Shown here one piece after another: positions 8,315 through 16,623 of a DNA stretch of 64,000 bases. This stretch comes from Paracidovorax anthurii. GTDB lineage: Bacteria; Pseudomonadota; Gammaproteobacteria; Burkholderiales; Burkholderiaceae_C. The translations under genes were made by a program, and so were the position numbers. The notes below the pieces were generated by a model. That model was not told the origin of the DNA. It saw only the letters and a list, made by a program, of their open reading frames with translations, and made no database searches. How positions within the stretch are numbered: position 1 is the first letter of the stretch; the number at the start of each line of letters is the position of its first letter. The stretch spans positions 1 through 64,000 of the forward strand of contig NZ_QLTA01000024.1 in the NCBI RefSeq assembly GCF_003269065.1, read 5' to 3'.

Positions 8315-9481
8315 TCAGATGACCTCCAGCTCGGCGTTGAGGGCGCCTGCGGCCTTGATGGCCTGCAGGATGGCCAGCAGGTCCTGCGGCGTGGCGCCCA
8401 GCGTGTTGAGCGCGCGCACCACGTCGGCGAGCTGCGGCGAGGGCGGCATCTGGATGATGTTGCCCGGCTCCTGCTTGATGGCGATGTCGCTCTTTTGCGC
8501 CACCACGGTCTGGCCCTGCGACAGCGGATTGGGCTGGCTGATGACCGGCGTGGAGCTGATGGTGATCGAGAGGTTGCCGTGCGCGATGGCGCAGGGGCCC
8601 AGGGTCACCGCTTGGTTGAGCACGATGGAGCCGGTGCGCGCGTTGATGACCACCTTGGCGGCCGGCGTGGCGTCGGCCAGCGGCAGCTCTTCGAGGTCGG
8701 CGATGAAGTTCACGCGCTCGCCCGGGCTCTGCGGGGCGCGCACCTGCACCGTGCGGCCGTCGAGCGCAGTGGCGATGTTCGCGCCCTTGCCGAGCTTGCC
8801 GTTGATGGCCTGGGCCACCTTGCGCGCGGTCTGGAAATCGGAGGCGTTCAGGCCCAGGTTGATCGTGTCGCCGTCGTGCAGCGGGGTAGGCACCGAGCGC
8901 TCCACCTGCGCGCCCTCGGGGATGCGGCCGGCGCTCAGGTGGTTGATCTGCACCTTGCTGCCGCCGGCCGACGCGCCCGCGCCGCCCACCACCAGGTTGC
9001 CCTGCGCCAGCGCGTAGATCTCGCCGTCGGCGCCGCGCAGCGGCGTGGTGATCAGCGTGCCGCCCTTGAGCGATTTGGCGTTGCCCATGGAGGCCACGCT
9101 CACGTCGATGAGCTGGCCGGGCTGGGCGAAGGCGGGCAGTTGCGCCGTCACGATCACCGTGGCCACGTTCTTGAGCTGCGGCGCCGTGGTGCCCGGCGGC
9201 AGGCTGATGCCCATCTGCTGCAGGTAGTTGGTGAGCGCCTGCGTGGTGATGGGCATCTGCGTGGTCTGGTCGCCCGTGCCGTCCAGGCCCACCACCAGGC
9301 CGTAGCCCGTGAGCTGGTTGCTGCGCACCCCCTGCACGGCCGCCACCTCCTTGATGCGCAGCGCGTGCGCCGGTGCCATCGCCAGCAGCAGGGCCAGCGC
9401 GGCCACCAGGGGCGCGAGCAGCCCGTGCCGCAGGGCGGCCCGGTGCGCGCGTGCGAGAAGGGAGGGGGCGGGAGAGGTCAT
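8315..9481 (-). CDS. flgI: flagellar P-ring protein FlgI
   Basis: A 388-residue protein with a long signal peptide (hydrophobic run about residues 20-40, cleavage likely after PAHA before LRIKEVA). The conserved start of the mature protein (QGVRSNQLTGYGLVVGLDGTGD) is diagnostic. It forms the periplasmic P ring bushing with FlgH and FlgA. The gene is unusual in not directly following flgH: a 1.6 kb insert carrying an amidase gene lies between them, so flgI-J-K-L probably needs read-through or its own promoter. Confidence 0.95.
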   Translation of the reverse strand: MTSPAPSLLARAHRAALRHGLLAPLVAALALLLAMAPAHALRIKEVAAVQGVRSNQLTGYGLVVGLDGTGDQTTQMPITTQALTNYLQQMGISLPPGTTAPQLKNVATVIVTAQLPAFAQPGQLIDVSVASMGNAKSLKGGTLITTPLRGADGEIYALAQGNLVVGGAGASAGGSKVQINHLSAGRIPEGAQVERSVPTPLHDGDTINLGLNASDFQTARKVAQAINGKLGKGANIATALDGRTVQVRAPQSPGERVNFIADLEELPLADATPAAKVVINARTGSIVLNQAVTLGPCAIAHGNLSITISSTPVISQPNPLSQGQTVVAQKSDIAIKQEPGNIIQMPPSPQLADVVRALNTLGATPQDLLAILQAIKAAGALNAELEVI

Positions 9482-10108
9482 GGCACCGATTGTGGAATCG
9501 GAGGCCGCCGGGGAATAGAGGGAAAAGGCGCCGGATCACGGCCCTTTTGGCGGCCATGCGGGGGAGCCCGGCCCCGAGGGCGCTGGAAGTCCTGGACGGC
9601 GGTTGTGTGGCAGAAGAGGTCCCATGTCGCCGGTTTTCCTCAATAGTTTGCTATTTAAAACATAGCGATTTCCGGGCTTGCTCTTACCGGCGAGACGACT
9701 CCATCAGCATCCACGCGCCCACCGCCATGCCGATCACCGGAACGGCGGCGGCAGCCGCCGCCAGGGCGCGTGCGACGGGGGGGCCGTCCAAAGCGCGCCC
9801 CGTGCGCCCGCGGTCACCCGGCCCAGGAAGAGCATGCCCATGCGTTGTCGGTGGAATGTCGCAAGCTGCCGAATCGGAGGCCGCCCGGGGATGGTCGGAG
9901 AATCTGCCGGATCACGGCTTTCTCGGGAGGGCCGGGGCTTGGCCCCAGGGTTATCGCGCCATATCCGCTGCGGAGTCCTATTCCATTCGATCCCATTGGG
10001 CATCGTATAAACACAAGCATTTGGTCGCAATAAACCTTCAGGCACTGCTCACTGGCGGCGGGAACTCCCACCTACGATCCGGGCCATTTACTGCATTGAA
10101 GAGCGCCG
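9482..10108. other. gap upstream of flgI with duplicated segment and repeat copy
   Basis: No gene is credible in this 627-base stretch. It holds GAATCGGAGGCCGCC at 9495-9509 and again at 9871-9885. A second shared block, GCCGGATCACGGC, follows each copy at exactly the same 35-base offset (9530 and 9906). This indicates a diverged direct duplication of the flgI upstream region. It also holds one copy of the dispersed hairpin repeat at 9619-9668. Confidence 0.7.
9619..9668 (+). repeat. dispersed hairpin repeat, copy A
   Basis: Core CCCATGTCGCCGG followed by CTCAATAGTTTGCTAT and ATAGC. It matches copy B (10989-11036) in nearly every position, including the 19-base offset from CCATGTCGCCG to CAATAGTTTG. 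GCTAT and ATAGC can pair as a short hairpin. Confidence 0.8.
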
Positions 10109-10621
10109 ATGCCGAGGTTTATCGAGATATGGAACAACCATCCGACCGTGCGGGGAGAAAAGCCATTGCTGGATCGCAAGGTCTATGAAAACCAGTGCGC
10201 CGTTAATTTCTCCGCGGCCCTCATGCGCTCCGGTGTGAGTTTCAAGGGCTTTCGTGGAGCATGGTCCTGGCAGACCGGTGCCGAAAAGTATCCGATTCGC
10301 GCGCAGCAGGTGGCGGATTGGCTCGTCTCCGGGGCATCGAAACTGCCGATCAAGACAGAAAAATTCTCCGGAAAAGATGCGTTCGGCTTGGCTGGTTCCC
10401 CAGGCGGTATGACGGGGCGTTCGGGACTGGTGTTCTTCCAGAACTATTGGGGTACGGGCAGGCAAGGCGACCACATTGACCTGTGGAATGGCAGCCGCCT
10501 GACCGATTGGTTCAGTTGGGCGCGCATTCACGTGCGCATCGGCGATTTCGGGTTTCACGATATCGGCGCAGGCTCTGACTACGCAAAATCGGCTTCCGTC
10601 TGGTTCTGGAGGCTGCCGTGA
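10109..10621 (+). CDS. type VI secretion amidase effector, Tae4 family
   Basis: A 170-residue protein with the Tae4 layout: an NxCA block (ENQCAVNFSAALMRSGV, catalytic Cys30), WLVSGAS, a GRSGLVFFQNYWG strand and GDHIDLWNG with the catalytic His122 and a nearby Asp124. Tae4 enzymes are NlpC/P60-like DL-endopeptidases that cut the gamma-D-Glu-mDAP bond of peptidoglycan after type VI delivery into the periplasm of a rival. There is no signal peptide, as expected for a secreted effector. It lies between flgH and flgI on the opposite strand, in a lower-GC insert, with no other type VI gene nearby. The next gene overlaps its stop codon. Confidence 0.85.
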   Translation: MPRFIEIWNNHPTVRGEKPLLDRKVYENQCAVNFSAALMRSGVSFKGFRGAWSWQTGAEKYPIRAQQVADWLVSGASKLPIKTEKFSGKDAFGLAGSPGGMTGRSGLVFFQNYWGTGRQGDHIDLWNGSRLTDWFSWARIHVRIGDFGFHDIGAGSDYAKSASVWFWRLP

Positions 10622-10830
10622 AGAAAGTGTTTTGTGTGGTGGTCGGTGCGCTCGCAGGCGTGGTGCTGGCGACACTGCTCGCTTCCGGGTTCAACCATTG
10701 GTACACGGAGCGCCATGTTCGCAGCGATGACGATTCCAACATCCTCGTCGGCTACTACCTCTTCGGGTTTTTCCCCGCAGGCTTGCTTGCTGGCGGCTAT
10801 GCGGGATACCGGATCGCGCGACGGCGCTGA
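10618..10830 (+). CDS. small two-helix membrane protein, possible immunity partner
   Basis: A 70-residue protein starting with GTG that overlaps the amidase stop (GTGA). The first helix covers about residues 4-24 (VFCVVVGALAGVVLATLLASG). A short polar loop (WYTERHVRSDDDSN) follows, then a second helix (YYLFGFFPAGLLAGGYAGY) and a basic tail RIARRR. Translational coupling to Tae4 suggests the immunity role. However, known Tai4 immunity proteins are periplasmic, about 120 residues, with a signal peptide. This protein does not look like Tai4, so it is either a different kind of protector or an unrelated passenger. Confidence 0.6.
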   Translation: MKKVFCVVVGALAGVVLATLLASGFNHWYTERHVRSDDDSNILVGYYLFGFFPAGLLAGGYAGYRIARRR

Positions 10831-11106
10831 CTACTGTCGCGCTCCTTGTCCTCGTCGGCCCGGCTGCGGAAGTGATGGCACTCCGGGATCTGCCGCGTGG
10901 CCAGGGATGCCGGTGCGCAGGTGGGGTGCGTGGAAGGCTGCGCCGGCGCTGCTCGGAGGGCTCCCAGGGCATGGTTTTGAGAAAAAGTGCTCCATGTCGC
11001 CGATTTTGCTCAATAGTTTGCTATATGAAAAATAGCAGATCCCGCATCGCCAGAGGGCGGTGCGGGACGCGGGGGGAAAGGGGCGCCCTGCCAGGGGGCG
11101 CAGCGG
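10831..11106. other. gap between the amidase cassette and flgH
   Basis: No gene seen. It contains repeat copy B at 10989-11036, which lies only 70 bases from the flgH stop codon and forms the right border of the amidase insert. Confidence 0.6.
10989..11036 (+). repeat. dispersed hairpin repeat, copy B
   Basis: Core TCCATGTCGCCGATTTT then CTCAATAGTTTGCTAT, a short A-rich loop, and ATAGC. Same orientation as copy A, so the two form direct repeats about 1.37 kb apart around the amidase cassette. Confidence 0.8.
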
Positions 11107-11796
11107 TCAGAACGGCGCGACGGAGTTGAACGCGCGGGCCAGCCAGCCCATGGCCTGGGCCTCGCTGGGCGAGCCGCGGCCGCGCGACTGCACGCGGGCG
11201 TTGGCCACCAGGGTGGAGCTGACCACGCTGCCCGGCTGCAGCGAGCGCGGGTCCACCGTGCCCGAGAAGCGCAGCACGTCCACGTTCTCGGCCACGCCGA
11301 TCTGCTTCTCGCCCGCCACCACGAGGTGGCCGTTGGGCAGCACCTCGATCACGGTGGTGGTGATCGTGCCGGTGAAGGTGTTGGTGCTCTGCAGGTCGCC
11401 CTTGCCCTCGAAGTTGTTGGTGCTGTTGCCGCCCAGGCGCAGCTTGTTGGTGTCGGTGGTGCCCACGAACGGGAAGGCGGTGATGCCGGCGGTGTTGGTG
11501 GCCGTGCGGTCCACCTTGGAGCTGGACTTCTGCGAGGCGGAGATCGTCTCCACGATCTGGATGGTCACGATGTCGCCCACCAGGCGCGCGCGGCGGTCCT
11601 CGAAGGCCGGCCGGTAGCTGGCCGCGTGGAAGAGGCTGCCCGTGGCCGGCCCCGTGGCGCGCGGCGGCGTCTGCACCGCGATCGGGGGCGTGGTGGCCGG
11701 CATGTCGATGGGCGGCGGCGGGTTGATCGAGGCGCAGCCCGTGGCGGCCAGCAGGGCGGCGACGGCGGCGAGGCGGAGGAGGGCGGTGTGCGGCAT
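11107..11796 (-). CDS. flgH: flagellar L-ring lipoprotein FlgH
   Basis: A 229-residue outer-membrane lipoprotein. The lipoprotein signal ends LLAATGC, giving an acylated Cys at about residue 20. The conserved body includes DIVTIQIVETISASQKSSSK and the C-terminal GWLARAFNSVAPF. ATG at 11796 is preferred because AGGAA lies seven bases upstream. An earlier ATG pair overlapping flgG exists but would place the signal peptide too deep. It forms the L ring around the rod. It is the last gene before the amidase insert. Confidence 0.95.
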   Translation of the reverse strand: MPHTALLRLAAVAALLAATGCASINPPPPIDMPATTPPIAVQTPPRATGPATGSLFHAASYRPAFEDRRARLVGDIVTIQIVETISASQKSSSKVDRTATNTAGITAFPFVGTTDTNKLRLGGNSTNNFEGKGDLQSTNTFTGTITTTVIEVLPNGHLVVAGEKQIGVAENVDVLRFSGTVDPRSLQPGSVVSSTLVANARVQSRGRGSPSEAQAMGWLARAFNSVAPF

Positions 11797-11828
11797 GGCG
11801 GGGTTCCTGGTGGACGGAAGGGCGCGCA

Positions 11829-12611
11829 TCACAGCTGCGCGAGCTTGGCCAGCATCTGGTCGGATGTCTGGATGGCCTTGGAATTCATTTCGTAGGCGCG
11901 CTGGGTCTGGATCATCGACACCAGCTCCTCGACCACGTTCACGTTCGAGGTCTCCAGGAAGCCTTGGCGGATGATGCCCAGGCCGTTCGTGCCGGGCGTG
12001 CCCTGCTGGGGCTGGCCCGAGGCGGCCGATTCCTTGAACAGGTTCTGCCCGATCGGCTCCAGGCCGGCCGAGTTGATGAAGCTCGCCATGCCCAGCGTGC
12101 CGATCTGCTGCGGCGCCGTGGTGCCCGGCACCGTGGCCGAGACGATGCCGTCGGTGCTGATGCTGATGCTGGTGGCGTTGGCCGGTACCGTGACGCCGTT
12201 GGCCACGGGCAGGCCGCTCGATGTGACGACGCGGCCCTGCGAGTCGAGCTGGAAGGAGCCGTCGCGCGTGTAGCCGGTGGTGCCGTCGGGCATCGTCACC
12301 TCGAAGAAGCCGTTGCCGTTGATCGCCACGTCCAGGTTGTTGTTGGACTGCTGCAGGCTGCCCTGCGTGAAGTTGCGGCTGGTGGCCACCGTGCGCACGC
12401 CCAGGCCCAGGTGCAGGCCGGTGGGCAGCTGGTTCTGCTCGGTGGTCTGCGCGCCCACCTGGCGCAGGTTCTGGTAGATCAGGTCCTCGAACACCGCGTT
12501 GTTGCGCTTGTAGCCGGTGGTGGACACGTTGGCCAGGTTGTGCGAGATCACGTCCAGCTGCGTCTGCTGGGCGGACATGCCGGTCTTGGCGATCCAGAGC
12601 GAATTGATCAT
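11829..12611 (-). CDS. flgG: flagellar distal rod protein FlgG
   Basis: A 260-residue rod protein of standard length. The N-terminal [16 protein letters not shown] and the motif [18 protein letters not shown] are diagnostic. The C-terminal helix has [23 protein letters not shown], the shared rod/hook signature. It builds the distal rod that crosses the P and L rings. Confidence 0.96.
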   Translation of the reverse strand: MINSLWIAKTGMSAQQTQLDVISHNLANVSTTGYKRNNAVFEDLIYQNLRQVGAQTTEQNQLPTGLHLGLGVRTVATSRNFTQGSLQQSNNNLDVAINGNGFFEVTMPDGTTGYTRDGSFQLDSQGRVVTSSGLPVANGVTVPANATSISISTDGIVSATVPGTTAPQQIGTLGMASFINSAGLEPIGQNLFKESAASGQPQQGTPGTNGLGIIRQGFLETSNVNVVEELVSMIQTQRAYEMNSKAIQTSDQMLAKLAQL

Positions 12612-12654
12612 GGCGGCTCCTCGAAAAGCGGAATGCGGGGCGGGTGCGGGGGCG

Positions 12655-13395
12655 TCAGCCGTTGATGCTCAGCAGCTGGGCGGCCGTCTTGTCGTTGGTC
12701 TCGGCCGTCTGCAGCAGGCGCAACTGGGCCTCGAACTGCCGGGAGGCGGCGATCATGCCGACCATGCTCTCCACGGCGTTCACGTTGGAGCCCTCCAGCG
12801 CGCCGGACAGCAGCCGCCCGTTCGCGTCGTTGGGCATGGGGTCGCCCGACGTGGTGCGGAAGAGCCCATCGTCGCCGCGCTTGAGCGGGTCTTCCGGCGT
12901 GGGCGTGGCGAGCTTCAGGCGGCCGATGGGCGTGGCCCGCTGGCCTGCGACGCGCGCGGTGATCGTGCCGTCCGAGCCCAGCGTCACGTCGGCGCCGGGC
13001 GGCACGTCGATCGGGCCGCCGCCGTCGGAGAGCACGGTGAGACCGTTGGAGGTGCGCAGCTGCCCCTCGGCCGTGACCTCGAAGCTGCCGTTGCGCGTGT
13101 AGGCCTCGGTGCCGTCCAGCCCCTGCACCGCGAACCAGGCGTTGCCCACGGCCATCGCGTCCAGGTTGCGGCCCGTGCGCTGCACCGGGCCGGGCGTCTC
13201 CACGTGGCCCGAGGTCGCCTCCAGCGCGAACACGCGGGTCTTGGAGCCGTCGCCCTGGATGGGCACCGATCGGAAGGTGGACATCTCCGCGCGAAAGCCG
13301 TTGGTGGAGGCGTTCGCGAGGTTGTTCGACAGCACCGCCTGCCGGTGGGCGGCGGCGTTGGCGCCCGTCATGGAGGTGTAGATGATGTGGTCCAT
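12655..13395 (-). CDS. flgF: flagellar proximal rod protein FlgF
   Basis: A 246-residue rod protein starting [19 protein letters not shown], with [16 protein letters not shown] and the C-terminal [19 protein letters not shown]. Length and order (E-F-G) are as in other flg operons. It joins FlgC and FlgG in the rod. Confidence 0.95.
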   Translation of the reverse strand: MDHIIYTSMTGANAAAHRQAVLSNNLANASTNGFRAEMSTFRSVPIQGDGSKTRVFALEATSGHVETPGPVQRTGRNLDAMAVGNAWFAVQGLDGTEAYTRNGSFEVTAEGQLRTSNGLTVLSDGGGPIDVPPGADVTLGSDGTITARVAGQRATPIGRLKLATPTPEDPLKRGDDGLFRTTSGDPMPNDANGRLLSGALEGSNVNAVESMVGMIAASRQFEAQLRLLQTAETNDKTAAQLLSING

Positions 13396-13456
13396 CGCTC
13401 GGCCTGCGCGGGGAAGGGGGTCTCGGGTTCAGGGTCCGGTGGGGGTCAGCGCGACG

Positions 13457-14734
13457 TCAGCGCAGGTTCACCAGCGTGGACATCACCTGGTCCTGCGTCT
13501 TGATGGTCTGCGCGTTGGCCTGGTAGGCGCGCTGGGCGGTCATCATGTTCACCAGCTCGGCCGTGAGGTCCACGTTGGAGTCCTCCAGCGCGCCGGAGCG
13601 CAGCGAGCCGAACTTGCCCTCGGTGGGCGTGCCCAGCACCGGCTGGCCGGACTCGAAGGTCTCCACCCAGTTGTTGTTGCCCACGGCCGCCAGCCCCTGC
13701 GTGTTGCGGAAGGCCGCCAGCGCCACCTGGCCCTCGGCGCGCGTCACGCCGTTGGAGTAGCGCGTCATGATCGTGCCGTTGTTCTCGATGCTGATGCCCG
13801 TCAGCTCGCCGGCGGTGTAGCCGTCCTGCGAGAGGTTGGACACCGCGAACGACTTGCCGTACTGCGTCACGTCGTCGAGCTTCACGTTCACCGTGTACGC
13901 GGGCAGGTTGTTGGGGTTGGGCGGCGTGGGCGTGATGCTGAGCGGCAGCTGGAAACCCGTGGCGGGCGCGGTCGCGGCCGGCGCGGTGATCTTACCGTTG
14001 TTGTCGAAGACGATCTGGCCGATGGCCGTCGCCACCACGGGCGGCGTGGCCGTGGGGTCGTCGAGCTGGTCGTACACGTCCCAGGTGTTGGCGCCGTTCT
14101 TCTGGAAATACAGGCTCACCGGCTTGGCCACGCCCTGGCTGTCGTAGACGTTGATCGACGTGCCGTAGGTGGAGCGCGGCGTGGCGGCCACCGGCGGCGT
14201 GGCCGTGGGGTCGCCCGCGGCGTTGGGTGCGCGCGCGTCGAGGTTGAACTCGGCCGTGATCGCGGTCGTCTGCTTGGCCGGGATGGGCTTGGAGGTGGGG
14301 AAGGTGAGCGGCGCGATGCTGCTGGTCGTGCGCAGCCCGGTCGTCGGGTCGAGCGAATAGCCCATCACCTGGGCGCCGGTGTTGGTCACCACGTTGCCGG
14401 TGTTGTCGAGCTTGAAATTGCCGGCGCGCGTGTAGGCGCGCGATCCGTCGGGCTGCTGCAGCGTGAAGAAGCCGTCGCCGTTGATCGCCACGTCCAGGCT
14501 GTTGCCCGTCACGGAGACGTTGCCCTGGTTGAACTGCTGGGAGACCGCGGCCAGTTCCACCCCGATGCCGGCATTGGTGCCGCCCGCGGAGCCGATGGCC
14601 GAGGCCACCAGATCGGCGAACTCGGCGCGCGAGGCCTTGAAGCCCACGGTGCCCGAGTTGGCGACGTTGTGGCCGATCACGTCCAGGTTCTTGCTGGCGG
14701 CGTTCAGGCCGGACAGGCCTTGCTGGAAGCTCAT
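13457..14734 (-). CDS. flgE: flagellar hook protein FlgE
   Basis: A 425-residue hook subunit. It starts MSFQQGLSGLNAASKNLDVI with GHNVANSGTVGFKASRAEF, and ends NVDLTAELVNMMTAQRAYQANAQ. The region between is the Thr/Pro-rich D2 domain, containing several short ATPPVA repeats. FlgD caps its assembly and FliK measures its length. Confidence 0.96.
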   Translation of the reverse strand: MSFQQGLSGLNAASKNLDVIGHNVANSGTVGFKASRAEFADLVASAIGSAGGTNAGIGVELAAVSQQFNQGNVSVTGNSLDVAINGDGFFTLQQPDGSRAYTRAGNFKLDNTGNVVTNTGAQVMGYSLDPTTGLRTTSSIAPLTFPTSKPIPAKQTTAITAEFNLDARAPNAAGDPTATPPVAATPRSTYGTSINVYDSQGVAKPVSLYFQKNGANTWDVYDQLDDPTATPPVVATAIGQIVFDNNGKITAPAATAPATGFQLPLSITPTPPNPNNLPAYTVNVKLDDVTQYGKSFAVSNLSQDGYTAGELTGISIENNGTIMTRYSNGVTRAEGQVALAAFRNTQGLAAVGNNNWVETFESGQPVLGTPTEGKFGSLRSGALEDSNVDLTAELVNMMTAQRAYQANAQTIKTQDQVMSTLVNLR

Positions 14735-14802
14735 GGTGTTCTCCTCGGAAGGGGAAGGAAAGGGGGGAGGGCTGGGGGAAAGGGAAGCCGGCGGCCGGTT
14801 CG

Positions 14803-15453
14803 TCAGAGCACCGCGCGGATGCCGCTGTACTTCACCGTGGTGCCGGTGTCGAGATTGAGGGTGAGCGCGCCCGCGTCGGAGCCGGTGCCCAGCACCTTGG
14901 CCTGCATGAGTGGCGTGGCTTCCACCGCGCCGTCCTTGGTGGACGCCGTCACGCGGAACTTCAGGTCGCTCTGCGTGCCGGTGTACTGGCTGGCGTCCCA
15001 GTCGAAGGTGTGGCGGCCGGCGGCGCTCGCGCCCACGTCCACCGTGCCCACCACCTGGCCGCCGGGCGTCACCACCTCCACCTTCACGTCGGTGGCGGCG
15101 TTCGCCAGCTCGAACGTGCCGCTGGCCGTGCCGTCCTTGAAGGTCATCTGCGAGCCCTCGGTGAGCACCGAGCGGCCGATCATCATCGTGCCCTGCAGCG
15201 TCTGCATGGTCGTGAACTGCTCGGCCATGGTCTGCATGCTCAGGTTGAGCTGCTGGATGCCCGTCACCGTGTTGATCTGCGCCATCTGCGAGGTCATCTG
15301 GGCGTTGTCCAGCGGATTCATCGGGTCCTGGTTGTTGAGCTGCGCCACCAGCAGCTTCAGGAACCGGTCCTGCGCGGCGGCGGGATCGGTGGCCGAATTG
15401 GAACTGGAGCTCGTGTTCACGGTGGCCGTGGAGCCGATCGGGTTGAGGATCAT
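14803..15453 (-). CDS. flgD: flagellar hook-capping protein FlgD
   Basis: A 216-residue protein with the FlgD N-terminal signature DRFLKLLVAQLNNQDPMNPL at about residues 31-50, followed by TSQMAQINTVTGIQQLN. The C-terminal half is the FLgD tudor/Ig-like region. It scaffolds polymerisation of FlgE and is later removed. Standard length and position before flgE. Confidence 0.95.
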   Translation of the reverse strand: MILNPIGSTATVNTSSSSNSATDPAAAQDRFLKLLVAQLNNQDPMNPLDNAQMTSQMAQINTVTGIQQLNLSMQTMAEQFTTMQTLQGTMMIGRSVLTEGSQMTFKDGTASGTFELANAATDVKVEVVTPGGQVVGTVDVGASAAGRHTFDWDASQYTGTQSDLKFRVTASTKDGAVEATPLMQAKVLGTGSDAGALTLNLDTGTTVKYSGIRAVL

Positions 15454-15475
15454 GGTGCGGTCTTTCCTGGCGGGA

Positions 15476-15880
15476 TTACTGGCCCATCTGCAGGGTCTTG
15501 AGCAGCAGCGACTTGGCCGTGTTCATGACCTCGACGTTGTTCTGGTAGGAGCGCGAGGCCGAGATCATGTTGACCATCTCCTCCACCGCGTTCACGTTGG
15601 AATGGGTGACGTAGCCCTCCGCGTCGGCCTGCGGATGGCTCGGGTCGTGCACCCGCTTGCCCGGCGCCTGGCTCTCGGTGATCGAGCTGACCCGCACGCC
15701 GGCCGAACTCTCGGCGCCCATGGGCGTGGTCTGGAACATCACCTGCCGCGCCTTGTAGGCCTGGCCGTCGGGGCCGGCCACGGCATCCACGTTGGCCAGG
15801 TTGCTGGCCACCACGTTGAGGCGCTGCGACTGCGCGCTGATCGCGCTGCCCGAGACGCTGAAGATCGAGAACATGGACAT
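15476..15880 (-). CDS. flgC: flagellar proximal rod protein FlgC
   Basis: A 134-residue rod protein, MSMFSIFSVSGSAISAQSQ start, with VVASNLANVDAV and the C-terminal NAVEEMVNMISASRSYQNN. ATG at 15880 is preferred over the upstream ATG at 15928, which would add 16 residues and overlap flgB. It forms the proximal rod with FlgB and FlgF. Confidence 0.95.
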   Translation of the reverse strand: MSMFSIFSVSGSAISAQSQRLNVVASNLANVDAVAGPDGQAYKARQVMFQTTPMGAESSAGVRVSSITESQAPGKRVHDPSHPQADAEGYVTHSNVNAVEEMVNMISASRSYQNNVEVMNTAKSLLLKTLQMGQ

Positions 15881-15924
15881 GGCGGTGATCGCTTTCCTGG
15901 TGGCGTTGCGGTGCGGCCGGCGGC

Positions 15925-16368
15925 TCACTGGCCCTGGATGGCGCTCAGCATCGTGCGCGCGTTGCCGTTGATGAAGCGCAGCGTGGCCTCGTAGCGCACG
16001 GCGTTGTCCACGAACGCGGCGCGCTCGCGGTTCATGTCCACGGTGTTGTTGTCCAGGCTCGGCTGGGTCTGCACGGTGTAGCCCAGCGTGCTGCCCGAGC
16101 CCGAGCCCGTCGTCGCGCCGGGCAGGGGAATGTGGCGCGGGTCGCTCGTGCTCTGCTGGCGCTGGATGGCGCTCTGGGCGGTGCTGAGCGAGGCGCCCCC
16201 GCCCTGGCCGGTCGCGTCGCGCAGCGCCTCGGCGAAATTGAAATCCCGCGCCGCGTAGCCCGGGGTGTCGGCGTTGGCGATGTTGCTCGCGATGGCGCGC
16301 TGGCGCTCGGCACGCAGCAGCAGCGCGTTGCCGTGGAAATCCAGCCGTTCGGTCATCTTGTCGAGCAT
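15925..16368 (-). CDS. flgB: flagellar proximal rod protein FlgB
   Basis: A 147-residue rod protein. MLDKMTERLDFHGNALLLRAERQ is the family start, followed by ASNIANADTPGYAARDF. ATG at 16368 is chosen by homology of the start and a GAGGTGG upstream; the frame stays open 18 codons further. It is the first gene of the flgBCDEFGH transcript and diverges from flgA. Confidence 0.95.
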   Translation of the reverse strand: MLDKMTERLDFHGNALLLRAERQRAIASNIANADTPGYAARDFNFAEALRDATGQGGGASLSTAQSAIQRQQSTSDPRHIPLPGATTGSGSGSTLGYTVQTQPSLDNNTVDMNRERAAFVDNAVRYEATLRFINGNARTMLSAIQGQ

Positions 16369-16441
16369 GGGGGCCACCTCGGGGGAATCAGGGTTCGGGG
16401 CCGGTGCGGGGCGGTTGCCCACGGGTTTCCGGCGTGGTCCG

Positions 16442-16469
16442 ATTATGAAAACCGGCCTGTTTTTCTAAA
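16442..16469 (-). promoter_or_regulatory. possible vegetative-type promoter for the flgB operon
   Basis: On the minus strand TTTAGA (16464-16469), a 16-base spacer and CATAAT (16442-16447) stand about 74 bases before the flgB ATG, in the divergent flgA-flgB gap. CATAAT matches the sigma-70 -10 in five of six bases, but the -35 is weak, as is usual for activator-dependent class II flagellar promoters. Low certainty. Confidence 0.35.
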
Positions 16470-16623
16470 GCGCGAAGAAAGCGGGGATTGGCGCGCAGTT
16501 CGGTCCATCGCCGCGCCGCGCGCGCCCTACAGTGCGAGGGGTGGAATGGCCCCGGAGCTCCCTGTTCCGGGCGGACCGTTCCATCCATCGCCCGCGGCCC
16601 GGGCGGCTGCCCAGGAGGCTTCC

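Noticed and set aside
9949-9976. TTATCGCG as a minus-strand sigma-28 -10
   Set aside because: No TAAAG-like -35 at the 11-base spacing.
9373-10188. 271-codon frame upstream of the amidase gene
   Set aside because: It runs across the flgI start, a duplicated segment and a repeat copy, with no recognisable protein features.
13382-15994. 870-codon plus-strand open frame opposite flgE/flgD/flgC
   Set aside because: Same antisense effect; the minus-strand genes are certain and the frame has no domains.
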